DNA of 64,000 bases from an uncultured Parabacteroides sp. (GCA_900552465.1 URZO01000001.1:124001-188000); one strand, 5' to 3'. Positions 16,901 through 25,534 are shown, counted from the first letter of the stretch. A program made the numbers and translations. The notes: a model not told the origin generated them from the letters alone.

Positions 16901-19074
16901 AGCAGCGTGGCGCCGCTCTTGCCGAAATTGGCGACTTCATATCTGTCGCCTAACATTCGTTGCAGTTGTGCGGGATAACTGTTTGTCTCGCGGTTCTCGA
17001 TCCCATAGCCGTATGTGACGCTGTTGCCGACGCAGGCAACCTTGATCTTTTTCGCTTCGGCAACGGGAAATGTCTTGTCCGGCGAATAGATGAGGCTGTC
17101 GACAGCCTTTTCTCCGTCCGGTGTGACGAATACGAAGGTGAACATCCACTTCTGCAAGCGGATTTCCGGTTGTGTGAATCTGCCGACAGGGAGTTTCAGA
17201 AATACTTTGTTCCAGCCCTTCTTCAGGTGGACAGGGATGGGCGGACGAACCACGCAGTTCTCGTTGCCGAGCAGCGTCTCGTTCGACTTTTCGCGATGTG
17301 TCGCTGTCCATACCGGAGGCAGGATCTCCCGGTCATTCAGCCATACACGACTCTCCCGGTAATCCCATTTGCCGGGCATCGGCGGCAGGTCCATCTCCGA
17401 CCGGCTGTAGTTCTGGAACTCGATCCAGGCGCCTGCATCCTGTGCTTCGGGCGAATAGACCCAGGTCCAGGCGTATGCCGTATGATTTTCTTCCGGCTGC
17501 TTGAAAACACCCGGAACCAGTGTTCCCCATACATGGCGCAGGTAGATGCCCGCACCTCTTGCCTCGTGGGTTCTGTATGTTTTCCCGTTGTATGCATATT
17601 GTGTGTGTAAAGCCTTTTCGGGCGGGAACGATCGGGTTAGATCTCCCTGGTTCGGGAAAGCGTCTGTAATGCGCCATTTGGCATTCGTCTGCCGTACGTA
17701 GGCGAACGGGTATCCCTGGAAACAGTGCTCCTTATGCCAGAGCAACCGGTTCTCGAAATCAGCGAAGGCTTTGAACTCCTCGCTCTCTTCCGGTGGAAGG
17801 GCTGTTCCCTGCTTGTCGAAATATTCATTTCCTCCACCCCGCCAGGCACGTTCGGCGATGGCGAGCATGTTCGGATAGAAGTTATTCTGTTTGATGATGT
17901 CCGCTTCCGGTTGGATCATCCGGTCGTTCCAGACGGCCAGGATCGTTCCGGCGAGATCGTCACTGCCTTGCGGTTCGTTGTAGATACGGCTGTTATAGAG
18001 GGCGAACAGGTCGGCGAACGTATCGAAGTGGTTCAGGTAATGGAAGCGCGAGTCGATGGCGGGAATCCCTTTTTGCGCTTTCCCCCGATAGCTCCACAGG
18101 TGCGTCATGTCTATTTCTCCCGGTTTGTAGTGCCAGCCGGGGTTCCAGGATATTACTTTTTTCCCTTTGGAACGGACATAAGCGACCATTTCAGGAACAA
18201 AATCCGGGTTGGTGAACTGCACCTCGTCCGTTCCGATATGCAGGTACGGGACGTCGAACGTTTCGCATACTTCGTCCAGCAGGATCTTTAGTATCCTCAT
18301 CCCTTCCGGGCTTTGCATATCATGGCCGAAAGCGCGAACAAAAGCGGCGCTGTGTCCCGGCATGTCGATCTCGGGAATGAGCATGACATGGTGTTGCTTG
18401 CAGAAGTCCACCAATTCATGTGCCTCTTCCAGCGTATAGAATTTTCCCGGCATACGGGTCATGTTCGTACTGTCGTTCAGCATCGGGAACCGTTTGCTTT
18501 GCAGGCGCCATGCCTGATTCTCGGTCAGGTGCCAGTGGAAGACGTTTATCTTGTAACGTGCCAGAGCAGCTATTTCCCGTTTCAGTTCGTCCATCGAGAT
18601 ATAGGTACGTCCCACATCCTGCATGAAGCCACGGATGCGGAAGGCAGGCCAGTCGATGATCTCGCATCCGGTGATTGCTATGCCGTTGCTTTTCTTTTCC
18701 GTCAGTTGGCGTAATGTCTGGATCGCCCTGTAAATGCCCGTTTCCGTAGTGGCTTCGATCTCTATTCCGCTGGCCGTGACACGCAGTTTGTAGGCTTCGT
18801 CGCGATTGAGGGGGATTTCGGGAAGATCTTCTACTAAGTTAATCGAGAGTCTCAGGGGGCTTGAGGGGGCGGTCGCTACGCCATAGTCTGCCAGGAGTTT
18901 CATGCCTATGGAACTTTTGTTTCCCCCCGGTGAAACTTTTGTTTCATCGGTATGAAACTCTTCTCCTGTCCAGATCACTTTCTGCGGCCAGGGAAGCAAA
19001 TGAGGGATACCGGCTGCTTGCGCAGCCAATATCCCTAAACCTAAACTTACTAATATGAACAGTATGCGTTTCAT
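13975..19074 (-). CDS. Four-domain sialoglycan enzyme: GH20 hexosaminidase - SGNH esterase - sialate O-acetylesterase - NanM-like kelch
   Basis: This is one uninterrupted 1699-residue ORF. (1) Signal peptide 1-21. (2) GH20b N-domain (about 25-145) and GH20 barrel (about 146-460) with the catalytic pair in HIGTDE (D283/E284). (3) A beta-sandwich linker (about 480-670). (4) SGNH/GDSL esterase (about 676-868): Ser685 in CVGNSVTYGYG, GLNDTD at 754-759, D847/H850 in DALHP. (5) Sialate O-acetylesterase SASA (about 875-1345): Ser964 in SGQSNM, IIWYQGES at 1139-1146, D1218/H1220 in LDVHP. (6) Kelch propeller (about 1348-1699) like NanM N-acetylneuraminate mutarotase. It is the last gene of the nan operon, 7 nt after nanH. 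One secreted protein could therefore deacetylate sialic acid, trim exposed HexNAc and equilibrate sialic anomers. All three hydrolase active sites look intact. Activities are inferred from the families. Confidence 0.93.
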   Translation of the reverse strand: MKRILFILVSLGLGILAAQAAGIPHLLPWPQKVIWTGEEFHTDETKVSPGGNKSSIGMKLLADYGVATAPSSPLRLSINLVEDLPEIPLNRDEAYKLRVTASGIEIEATTETGIYRAIQTLRQLTEKKSNGIAITGCEIIDWPAFRIRGFMQDVGRTYISMDELKREIAALARYKINVFHWHLTENQAWRLQSKRFPMLNDSTNMTRMPGKFYTLEEAHELVDFCKQHHVMLIPEIDMPGHSAAFVRAFGHDMQSPEGMRILKILLDEVCETFDVPYLHIGTDEVQFTNPDFVPEMVAYVRSKGKKVISWNPGWHYKPGEIDMTHLWSYRGKAQKGIPAIDSRFHYLNHFDTFADLFALYNSRIYNEPQGSDDLAGTILAVWNDRMIQPEADIIKQNNFYPNMLAIAERAWRGGGNEYFDKQGTALPPEESEEFKAFADFENRLLWHKEHCFQGYPFAYVRQTNAKWRITDAFPNQGDLTRSFPPEKALHTQYAYNGKTYRTHEARGAGIYLRHVWGTLVPGVFKQPEENHTAYAWTWVYSPEAQDAGAWIEFQNYSRSEMDLPPMPGKWDYRESRVWLNDREILPPVWTATHREKSNETLLGNENCVVRPPIPVHLKKGWNKVFLKLPVGRFTQPEIRLQKWMFTFVFVTPDGEKAVDSLIYSPDKTFPVAEAKKIKVACVGNSVTYGYGIENRETNSYPAQLQRMLGDRYEVANFGKSGATLLRRGHRPYNEQEECRAALDFAADRVVIHLGLNDTDPRDWPDYRDDFVKDYLRLIQAFRRANPECRIWICRLTPISHRHPRFKSGTRDWYWQIQQTIEEIASLANTGLIDLQAGLYDRPDLLPDALHPTAEGAGIIARTVSQALTGNYGGLQMPVTYSDNMVLQREKPLVIAGIANAGEEVTVRIAGQQGQTVTGANGRWSVTLPPMQAGGPYTLSISAGSKRLDYTNVLIGEVWLCSGQSNMAFQVSGAIDSQRKELLEFAAGKPQIRLFDMKPRWETYAVEWDASVLDSLNRLQYYHNTRWQECDPATADRFSAVAFAFGQMLSDSLQVPVGLILNAVGGSPTEAWIDRKTLEFDFPDILYDWRENDFIQDWVRGRASLNIKKSANKQQRHPYEPCYLYESGIQPLGKFPIRGIIWYQGESNAHNVEAHERLFRLLTESWRENWQEELPFYYVQLSGIDRPSWPRFRDSQRKLMQSIPNSGMAVSSDRGDSLDVHPRYKREIGERLAHWALHETYGHDCLPSGPLYRSVSFKADTAYITFDYGAGMHSADGGELRTFEIAEHDGLFVPAEARIVDGKTIKVWSSPIKHPGFVRYGWQPFTRANLVNGEGLPASTFRSEASSIDWSGLPDLPNAGQTSASGVSAPFAGVSNGQLLVAGGCNFPGKPAAEGGAKRYYNEIYAWDLTGQAAAEWRMIGQLPKPVAYGASVTTPQGIVWIGGNNEKRASKEVLLVNWLTAEGKLSISKLPELPVAMDNFAATYADGQIYVTGGNQQQKPSNALYALRLTESGDGEWTRLPDFPGPARIQPVLTAQQSQDGTRLYLAGGFQPVSGRRQAVVSTDMLSYHPEKKEWRQESILPFSAEGSPNTLTGGCAVSSGNNSILLMGGVNYSRFRDALNTPSPDYLLHPVEWYRFNTFLLQYDTFTRKWEIIGEDERLARAGAGIALDGDEIILINGELKPGIRTPEVNRFRLKGSK

Positions 19075-19081
19075 GTAGACC

Positions 19082-20701
19082 TTATTTCACCAGGTCGGTC
19101 AGCTTGACTGCCTGGAATGTCATGTGGGCGACACTCGATTCGTAGAAGATGCCGACCGTCTCCCGGTCGATCATGGAAAGGCAGGAATAGCCCCAGCCTT
19201 CATCTTCGTCCAGTGTCACCTGGTTGGCGAGCGGCCAGGTCATGCCTCCGTCCGTACTGACTTTTATCGTGATATGGTTACGCCCTTTCGTCGTGTTCGG
19301 GTTGGAGAAGATCAGCAGGTCTTTTCCGGTGATATTGTCCTTGGCATCCACATGGATGAGGCTTGCCATGCAGACCGGTTCCTGTAGGGCACTGCGGCTC
19401 GACGGGTGTTCGTACCACGTTTTGCCCAGGTCGCGGGTCGTGGCTACGGCACGGCTTCCTCCCCGGTTGTCGCGCATGTTCAGCATCAGGACGCCGGGCT
19501 CTACTTCCGCCACTTGTGCTTCGGTCGTATTCGTCCGGGCCAGGTTGTGCAGATGCCAGGTGGTTCCGCGGTCTTTGCTGTACATGATGCCTGCGTTCGG
19601 CACGCGGGTGGAGTCGATAAACTGGATCGGGAATACCAGTGTCCCGTCCTTCATCGTGATGCCTCGTCCCGGCCCTTGCAGGAGGAAATACCAGGAAGGG
19701 TCTTTTACCTGCGGAGTGATATTGATCGGCTGGCTCCACGTTTTCCCGTCATCCTCACTCTTGGTAAGCATTAACTGGGCGGTACTGTCCGGCGTCATGC
19801 CCGGCATGGAGTTCCACCAGGCGCGCCCGTTCCCCATTCCGTGTGTCCAGGCTGCAACGACCCAGATGGTATTCGTTTTCTCGTCCACCAGGATAGACGG
19901 GTCGCCCACGCCATTCTGCGCATGAGGCAGGCCGCCCGTTTCGCCGAAAGTCATGGCTACGCGCATCGGTTCCCAGGTCTGTCCCTTATCGGTGCTCCGG
20001 CTGATGCCTATATCGACCATCTCCTGCAAGTCCACACTGCTGTTGTAGCGGATGTCGTACACGCCTAACAATGTCCCGTTGTTGGAGGTCACCAGACCCG
20101 GAATACGGAATGCCGAGACGCCGTCGTCTCCGGCATGGCGCACGCCGATTCCCATGCGGCGCACATCTGCCTTGCCGTCCCACACAATCGTTGCCGGCAT
20201 GTTGTTGATCTCGGCCATCGGCATCTGTACCGTGAGGGTTGTCAATAAAGAAGTTTCCGGCTTCATCTCGATGCTGACCCAATAGTAGTTGACACCCTCT
20301 ACCATCGGTTGGTCGCTGGTGAAGGTAACCGTACCGGTCATATCCGTCACTTCGCTCTGCTTAACGGAGTATGCCGGGTTGGCCGCTTTTGTTTTTCCTT
20401 CCGCATGGCTGGAAATGTAAGAAACGGGGCGGTAATGCCTGCCTTGTCTGGAGGTCGCTTCCGTTCCGCTATAGAAAAGGCGCAATGCCTTTATATCGTT
20501 TAAATCGATTTCTCCTTTGAATTGCAGGGACAGTTTGTTGAGCACGTCGCCTTTATGCGCGTCTATGCGCATTTCCAGCAAGATATTATCCGTCCGGTCG
20601 ATCAGTATCGGAATCTGGGGCTTTCTGACAAACAGGCTGTCGGCGGCGAAGGCTGTTTGAATGAAGAGAAGGAGGCTAAAATAAAGAAGTATCTTTCTCA
20701 T
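19082..20701 (-). CDS. nanH: Exo-alpha-sialidase (GH33) NanH
   Basis: The 539-residue exported enzyme has signal peptide 1-19, an N-terminal beta domain (about 25-175, Bacteroidetes sialidase N-domain) and a six-bladed GH33 propeller. The RIP motif FRIPGLV places the first arginine at 199. Five Asp boxes (SxDxGxTW type) lie at about 236-243, 315-322, 375-382, 422-429 and 482-489. Further active-site candidates are Glu399/Glu401, Arg410, Arg474 and Tyr505 (WGYSC). It cleaves terminal sialic acids from mucins and glycoproteins, probably in periplasm or on the surface. It sits between nanT (13 nt upstream) and the O-acetylesterase fusion (7 nt downstream), which would remove acetyl groups that block it. 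Confidence 0.95.
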   Translation of the reverse strand: MRKILLYFSLLLFIQTAFAADSLFVRKPQIPILIDRTDNILLEMRIDAHKGDVLNKLSLQFKGEIDLNDIKALRLFYSGTEATSRQGRHYRPVSYISSHAEGKTKAANPAYSVKQSEVTDMTGTVTFTSDQPMVEGVNYYWVSIEMKPETSLLTTLTVQMPMAEINNMPATIVWDGKADVRRMGIGVRHAGDDGVSAFRIPGLVTSNNGTLLGVYDIRYNSSVDLQEMVDIGISRSTDKGQTWEPMRVAMTFGETGGLPHAQNGVGDPSILVDEKTNTIWVVAAWTHGMGNGRAWWNSMPGMTPDSTAQLMLTKSEDDGKTWSQPINITPQVKDPSWYFLLQGPGRGITMKDGTLVFPIQFIDSTRVPNAGIMYSKDRGTTWHLHNLARTNTTEAQVAEVEPGVLMLNMRDNRGGSRAVATTRDLGKTWYEHPSSRSALQEPVCMASLIHVDAKDNITGKDLLIFSNPNTTKGRNHITIKVSTDGGMTWPLANQVTLDEDEGWGYSCLSMIDRETVGIFYESSVAHMTFQAVKLTDLVK

Positions 20702-20714
20702 GGTGTTTTTGTTA

Positions 20715-21965
20715 TTAATCGTTCATATTGATTGTTTTCGGTCGCAGGAAGATCACTTCCACGACTAAAGCGGCAAAGACCAGGCCCGCCATCATGGCGA
20801 AATCGTGTCCCAGGTTTCCGGCGTCAGTCGATTCGCCCAGCAGCTTCGTGATGAACGCTCCGGCAAACACCCCTGTCATGTTCATAATCCCGTAGGCCGT
20901 AGCCCGGTAACGTGGCGATACGAACTGGCAAAGGATCGGCATGTTGTTGGCATCGAATATGCCGAACCCGATACCGAAGCAAAGTCCGCCGCCGATAATC
21001 ATCGCAAAGCTATTACCGAACCCTAAGAGCAGAAGCGCGGGAATAGTCAGTGCCAGTCCGATGGAACCGGTATAAATACGGCCCCGGACGTTTCGTTGTA
21101 TCCATTTATCAGATAATATACCGCCCGCAATCACCCCGATAAAGGAAGAGATCGCAATGGTGAAAGTCGATAGCGGCCCTGCCTCCGACATATTGATGGA
21201 CAGGTTTTCCGAGAATAGCGTCGGCAGCCAGTTCTTGGTCGCCCAACCCGGCAGGCTCGACGTAGCGAAATAGAGCAGGATAATCCAGAAAGAGATGTTC
21301 ACGAATAACATTCCCATCCCTTTTATCGCAGCCGCCACCGGATTCTCTTTCGGCCCGGGAGCCGAAGCAATCGGTTTGACAACCGTATGGTCCTTCTTAT
21401 CTCTCAGAAAAAGGATCAGTACCAGGCTATATGCAATCCCGATGATCCCGAACCAGTGGAAAGTCGTCTCCCAACTGTATGCCCCGGCGATTGTCGCCCC
21501 GAAGCCGCCCAGCGCCTGCCCGGTGTAGAGGCCGGTCATGTGGACGCCGACCGCAAGCGAACGCGTTTTCTCCTGGTGGTAATCCGTTATCAGGGAAAGT
21601 CCGGCAGGGATATACAAGGCCTCGCTGACCCCCATAATGGCCCGGAGGATATAGATCTGGTTGAAGTCGGTCGAATAACCCATCATCAGTGTCACAAACG
21701 ACCAGACAAAGAGACTGCCTACGATCAGCCACTTCCGATTCACCCGGTCGGCGATCATACCGGCTACCGGGCTCATCAGGCCGTATATCCACAGAAATAC
21801 GGCCATCAGGCGACCGAAGTTGGTGGCGGATTCCAGTTCGGTAATATCGATCATCATGGCAGACTTCATGGTCGAAAGCATCTGTCTGTCCATGTAGTTT
21901 AACAAAGCTACGCCCCAAAGCAGGGCAACGACTATCCAGGGATAGTATTTCTTGTTATTCATCAT
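20715..21965 (-). CDS. nanT: MFS sialic acid transporter NanT
   Basis: This 416-residue protein has 12 predicted membrane segments and MFS motifs: LNYMDRQML in the first helix, GMIADRVNRKWLI in the loop between helices 2 and 3, and a central charged loop (LRDKKDHT). It resembles the NanT type of Tannerella/Bacteroides nan operons rather than E. coli 14-TM NanT. Inner-membrane H+-coupled import of free Neu5Ac is the expected role. The start overlaps the epimerase stop by 4 nt (TCAT at 21962-21965), so it is translationally coupled within the operon. Assignment rests on family plus context. Confidence 0.88.
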   Translation of the reverse strand: MMNNKKYYPWIVVALLWGVALLNYMDRQMLSTMKSAMMIDITELESATNFGRLMAVFLWIYGLMSPVAGMIADRVNRKWLIVGSLFVWSFVTLMMGYSTDFNQIYILRAIMGVSEALYIPAGLSLITDYHQEKTRSLAVGVHMTGLYTGQALGGFGATIAGAYSWETTFHWFGIIGIAYSLVLILFLRDKKDHTVVKPIASAPGPKENPVAAAIKGMGMLFVNISFWIILLYFATSSLPGWATKNWLPTLFSENLSINMSEAGPLSTFTIAISSFIGVIAGGILSDKWIQRNVRGRIYTGSIGLALTIPALLLLGFGNSFAMIIGGGLCFGIGFGIFDANNMPILCQFVSPRYRATAYGIMNMTGVFAGAFITKLLGESTDAGNLGHDFAMMAGLVFAALVVEVIFLRPKTINMND

Positions 21966-23158
21966 AGCCCGGCAAGTATTTCCTTACATAACAGATTACA
22001 TTTCAGAAGCATCCGGGGAATGTGGAACGGGCCTTTATACATATTCCCCTTTGCAGGCTGTGAGAGTGTTCCGTCATAATGGAAATAGCCGAACCATTCG
22101 CCGTATTCCTTGTCCGGAAAACGGGCGTAGGTATATTCGTTGATCTGTTGGTGCATCTTCAGGTATTTCGTGTCGCCGGTCGCTTCATACGCATACAACG
22201 TGGCAATGATGGCCTCGCATTGCGGCCACCAGAACTTCATATCGTGCCAGTATTCCTGTTGCGGGCGGTTTTTGCAATCCCTGAAATAGGTAATCCCGCC
22301 GTACTTTTCATCCCAGCCCCACTTCCAGGACCAGTCGAGGATGGTCAGCCCCATCTGTTTCAGCTTCGGGTCCCAGTTGCGGTGTTTGGCCTCTTCGAGG
22401 ATGAACCAGGCCGTTTCGATGGAATGTCCCGGGTTGATCGTCCGGCCCGGTATCGAGTCGATGAACTCGCCGTCCGGCCCGACTGTCTCCAGGATCGCTT
22501 TAAACTCCGGTTTCATGAAATCACGTTGCAGCTCGGCTATCGATTCGTCGATCTGGCAGGTCAGCACAGGATCGTCGACCGCTTCCCGGATGCGGGCGGC
22601 AGTGTCGATCAGGATCATGCAAAAGGAATGACCTTTTGCAACGAATCCTTCTCGAAATTTGGGCTCTAAAGCCCCTGGTGTGTTTTTGTAATAGAGAATC
22701 TGGTTAAACAGTTTGACCGCTTTACCGGCATAGCTCTTGTCGCCCGATGCGATCGAATACTGAGCCATGGCGATAGCGGCAAACGTTTCAGAAAATACAT
22801 ATCGGCGTTTACGTACGGGAGTTCCTGTGTTTGTCACCTCGTAAAACATACGTTTGTCCGTATCGAAACAGTGTTTTTCGATAAAGTCGATGCCGCTTTT
22901 GCAGGCATCCAGCCATTCGGCGCGTTTTTCGAGGTGATTATAAGCGTATGCGAGAATAAAGGCAAACCGCCCCTGGAACCAGACCGATTTATTCGTGTCT
23001 AATAGCGAACCGTCGCGATCCAGGCAGGTGAAGTAGCCTCCGTTCTCTTTGTCCAACCCATATTTTAACCAGAAAGGCAGAATATCGGTCAGTAGATCGT
23101 GTTTGTATTTTTCGCCCCAATACCCTAAGTATTCGGACGGGCGTGTGATGTCATTCAT
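21962..23158 (-). CDS. nanE: AGE-type N-acylglucosamine 2-epimerase (NanE function)
   Basis: The 398-residue cytosolic protein has the (alpha/alpha)6 barrel of N-acylglucosamine 2-epimerases: GYFTCLDRDG, RFAFILAYAYN, NPGHSIETAWFILEEA with the catalytic-region His, and EYWHDMKFWWPQCEAI. It would convert ManNAc, made by the lyase, to GlcNAc. Bacteroides and Tannerella use this AGE enzyme instead of the ManNAc-6-P epimerase of E. coli, so import need not be coupled to ManNAc phosphorylation. It follows nanA after 13 nt and overlaps nanT. Symbol nanE is by analogy to B. fragilis nanLET. Confidence 0.9.
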   Translation of the reverse strand: MNDITRPSEYLGYWGEKYKHDLLTDILPFWLKYGLDKENGGYFTCLDRDGSLLDTNKSVWFQGRFAFILAYAYNHLEKRAEWLDACKSGIDFIEKHCFDTDKRMFYEVTNTGTPVRKRRYVFSETFAAIAMAQYSIASGDKSYAGKAVKLFNQILYYKNTPGALEPKFREGFVAKGHSFCMILIDTAARIREAVDDPVLTCQIDESIAELQRDFMKPEFKAILETVGPDGEFIDSIPGRTINPGHSIETAWFILEEAKHRNWDPKLKQMGLTILDWSWKWGWDEKYGGITYFRDCKNRPQQEYWHDMKFWWPQCEAIIATLYAYEATGDTKYLKMHQQINEYTYARFPDKEYGEWFGYFHYDGTLSQPAKGNMYKGPFHIPRMLLKCNLLCKEILAGL

Positions 23159-23171
23159 GGCGTTTTGTTTT

Positions 23172-24089
23172 TTAGAACTTATTGCATCTGTCGAAGAAGC
23201 CGATTGCTTCTAACTCTGCCTTCATGGCAGCCTCTTCCGCATCCGTCATGTTCTGGAACGGCGTGCGGTTCTTGCCTAAGTCGAGCCCAATCAGTTTCAT
23301 GATCCGTTTTCCTCCGACAATGTTTCCGCGATAGTGGCAGATCACGTTGATGACTTCTTGTGAGAAGTTCTGGCGTTCACGGGCTGTTTCCAGGTCTCCG
23401 GCAACCCAGGCTTCGAGTATTCCGGTCAGTTCCTTGCCGTTGTAGTTGGTTGTTCCTCCGATGCCGCCCTGGGCGCCGCCCATTGCCAAGCAGGGAAGGA
23501 TTGTTTCGTCCTGACCGTGAAGCATGTCGAATTTACCGTCTTTGTAAAGGCGGCACTGGTTGTATTCGTACAGGCTTTCGTATGTATATTTGATTCCGGC
23601 AAAGTTGGGGATGCGCCCGTCCACCGCTTTCAGCAAGTCGACCATCGGCAGGAAAGCTCCGTTGAAAGCCGGGATATGATAGTAATAGAAAGGTAGTTCG
23701 GGAGCGCCGGCTGCGATTTTTTCGCAATATTTGACCAGTTCTTCTATCCGGTTTACCTTTGGAAAAGGAGAAGCCATTGCCCCGATTCCCCAGGCGCCGA
23801 TCTTCTCGGCATGGGCGGCAAGTTTACGGCTCGATTTGACACAGGTACTTCCGACATGCACGATGACCTTAAAGCCTGCGGGAGCTACTGCCACCCATCT
23901 TTCGGCCAGTTTCATGCGCTCTTCGTCGGTCAGCATATACCCTTCACCGGAAGAACCGTTGATAAACACTCCTTTTAAACCGTTTTTGACAAGAAGTCCG
24001 GCGTAAGCTTCTATGGGTTCGTAGTTTACCTCCCCGTTTTCGTAGAACGGGGTGAAAGGTGCATCAATTAAGCCTTTAATCTTTTCCAT
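23172..24089 (-). CDS. nanA: N-acetylneuraminate lyase
   Basis: This 305-residue class I aldolase of the DHDPS/NAL family has GSSGEGYML at residues 45-53 (the NAL-type GSTGE loop), Tyr137 in FYYYHIP as the acid/base residue, and Lys167 in FAGIKYTYE forming the Schiff base. It splits Neu5Ac into pyruvate and ManNAc in the cytosol. The YHIP and GIKYT contexts favour NAL over dihydrodipicolinate synthase, and so does the operon. It is the first gene after the promoter/operator region at 24140-24184 and is separated from the ROK regulator gene by 132 bp. Confidence 0.95.
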   Translation of the reverse strand: MEKIKGLIDAPFTPFYENGEVNYEPIEAYAGLLVKNGLKGVFINGSSGEGYMLTDEERMKLAERWVAVAPAGFKVIVHVGSTCVKSSRKLAAHAEKIGAWGIGAMASPFPKVNRIEELVKYCEKIAAGAPELPFYYYHIPAFNGAFLPMVDLLKAVDGRIPNFAGIKYTYESLYEYNQCRLYKDGKFDMLHGQDETILPCLAMGGAQGGIGGTTNYNGKELTGILEAWVAGDLETARERQNFSQEVINVICHYRGNIVGGKRIMKLIGLDLGKNRTPFQNMTDAEEAAMKAELEAIGFFDRCNKF

Positions 24090-24139
24090 TACTTGTGTTG
24101 TTAAATGTGTTTTACTACCTGGTATCTTTAAATACTTGG

Positions 24140-24184
24140 CAAATATAAATAAAATATTTTAATAACAAACCTGATATTAAAATA
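24140..24184 (-). promoter_or_regulatory. nan operon promoter with candidate ROK operator
   Basis: On the minus strand there is a full promoter: -33 TTTG (24166-24169), an 18 bp spacer and -7 TATATTTG (24140-24147), 50 bp before nanA. An inverted repeat TATTTTAATA (24155-24164) / TATTAAAATA (24175-24184), with perfect 10 bp arms and a 10 bp spacer, overlaps the -33 element. This is the size and place expected of a dimeric repressor site. Binding by the adjacent ROK protein is inference. Confidence 0.55.
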
Positions 24185-24221
24185 ATATTACAAATAATGG
24201 TCTAAAGAATAGCGAGTTCTG

Positions 24222-25436
24222 TTAATAACGTATCATGCCGAGCAGCTTGCTCCTTGACAGGAGGCAGGCCCCGATTGCACCCGCCCGCTCTCCCAAACGG
24301 GAGATTTTGATTTCCGTATCCTGGTTGACCAGGTTCAGCGAGTATTTGCGGATGGCGCTTTTGATCGGGAGGCTGATGTATTCGCCGGCCAGAGAAAGCG
24401 TTCCGCCTAATATGACTAATTCGGGATTGAAGAGATTCATCAGCCCGGCAATGCCTTTCCCTAAATTCACACCCATCTGTTCCAGTATCTCGATGCAAAG
24501 CACATCTTCTTTCCGGACAGCTTCCAACAGGTCGTCAAGCGAGATTTCTTCTCCGTTATCCAGTTGGCCGGCAAGAATCGTATTGCTACCTTCCCGGTGA
24601 CGTTCCGTCAGGATGCGGTGGAAGGCCGATCCGGATGCTTCCGTCTCGAGGCAGCCTTTTTTACCGCAATGGCATAACACTTCGTTGTCGAACATACAGA
24701 AATGCCCGAACTCACCGGAAAAGCCGGATCTGCCGTAATAGAGGTTCCCGTCTATAATGATACCGAGTCCCAAGCCCCAGGCCATATTGATGAACAGGAT
24801 GTTTTTCTCTCCCTGCACGGCGCCTTTCATATATTCGCCGTATGTCATGGCACGGCTGTCGTTCTCAATATAAACTTTTACCCGTAGCCGTTCTTCCAGT
24901 ATCTGTGCAAGCGGCTTTTCATCAAAATAGAAGATACTGTAGCTGTAACCCGATACCGGATTCACGCGACCGGAGATATTGACCCCGACCGCTAATATTT
25001 TATTTCGTTCGATAGGCAATGAGACGATGAAATCGTCAATGATCCGGCAAAACTGTTCGAATGAGGCAGGTGTGTTTTCCAGTTTATACGGAATGTTTTC
25101 TTCCAGTTGGACTTTATCTCCTTTGAAGTCGATAGCTGCTATGTTCAGTTTGTCCTTGAGCATATCTACCCCCACGAAATAGCCGGATGTGGGATTAAGA
25201 CCATAAATATTGGGTTTGCGTCCTCCGCTTGTATCCTGTTTTCCGAAATCGAGGATATAACCCTCTTCCTGAAGTTCGGTAACCAGTTTGGTGACGGTCG
25301 GGACACTCAGATCCATTTCCCGGCCGAGGTCTGCAATCGTTGCGTCGCCATTGGCAATGTAGTAATGGATGATCTTCTTTTTAAGAAGTTCATTCCGGTT
25401 ATTGCTATCGGAAGACAATAAAAAATTTGTGTTCAT
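24222..25436 (-). CDS. ROK family transcriptional regulator (NagC/XylR-like), probable nan regulator
   Basis: The 404-residue protein has an N-terminal winged helix-turn-helix (about 18-75: IIHYYIANGDATIADLGREM, then SVPTVTKLVTELQEEGYI). A ROK sugar-kinase-like domain follows, with FVGVDMLKDKLNIAAID, GRSGFSGEFGHFCMFDN and the ROK zinc motif CHCGKKGCLETEASG. Such proteins bind an amino sugar (GlcNAc-6-P, ManNAc or sialic acid derivatives) and release DNA. Placed on the same strand just upstream of nanA, it likely represses the operon promoter at 24140. The inducer is unknown. A TACTTTTG element at 25471-25478 suggests its own transcription start. Confidence 0.92.
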   Translation of the reverse strand: MNTNFLLSSDSNNRNELLKKKIIHYYIANGDATIADLGREMDLSVPTVTKLVTELQEEGYILDFGKQDTSGGRKPNIYGLNPTSGYFVGVDMLKDKLNIAAIDFKGDKVQLEENIPYKLENTPASFEQFCRIIDDFIVSLPIERNKILAVGVNISGRVNPVSGYSYSIFYFDEKPLAQILEERLRVKVYIENDSRAMTYGEYMKGAVQGEKNILFINMAWGLGLGIIIDGNLYYGRSGFSGEFGHFCMFDNEVLCHCGKKGCLETEASGSAFHRILTERHREGSNTILAGQLDNGEEISLDDLLEAVRKEDVLCIEILEQMGVNLGKGIAGLMNLFNPELVILGGTLSLAGEYISLPIKSAIRKYSLNLVNQDTEIKISRLGERAGAIGACLLSRSKLLGMIRY

Positions 25437-25470
25437 GGTCGTTAGATTTTTACAATAGTAATATGCTCTA

Positions 25471-25478
25471 CAAAAGTA
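25471..25478 (-). promoter_or_regulatory. -7 element upstream of ROK regulator
   Basis: CAAAAGTA on the plus strand reads TACTTTTG on the minus strand, 35 bp before the start codon, in an A+T-rich stretch. No -33 at proper spacing. Confidence 0.35.
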
Positions 25479-25534
25479 TATAAAATTTTTTCAAATATGT
25501 GATTGTAAAAATAAAAATGTATATGAATGCAAAC

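Noticed and set aside
13975..24089. A susC/susD pair serving the nan operon
   Set aside because: No TonB-dependent receptor or SusD-like gene lies in or beside the operon in this window; outer-membrane uptake must be encoded elsewhere.
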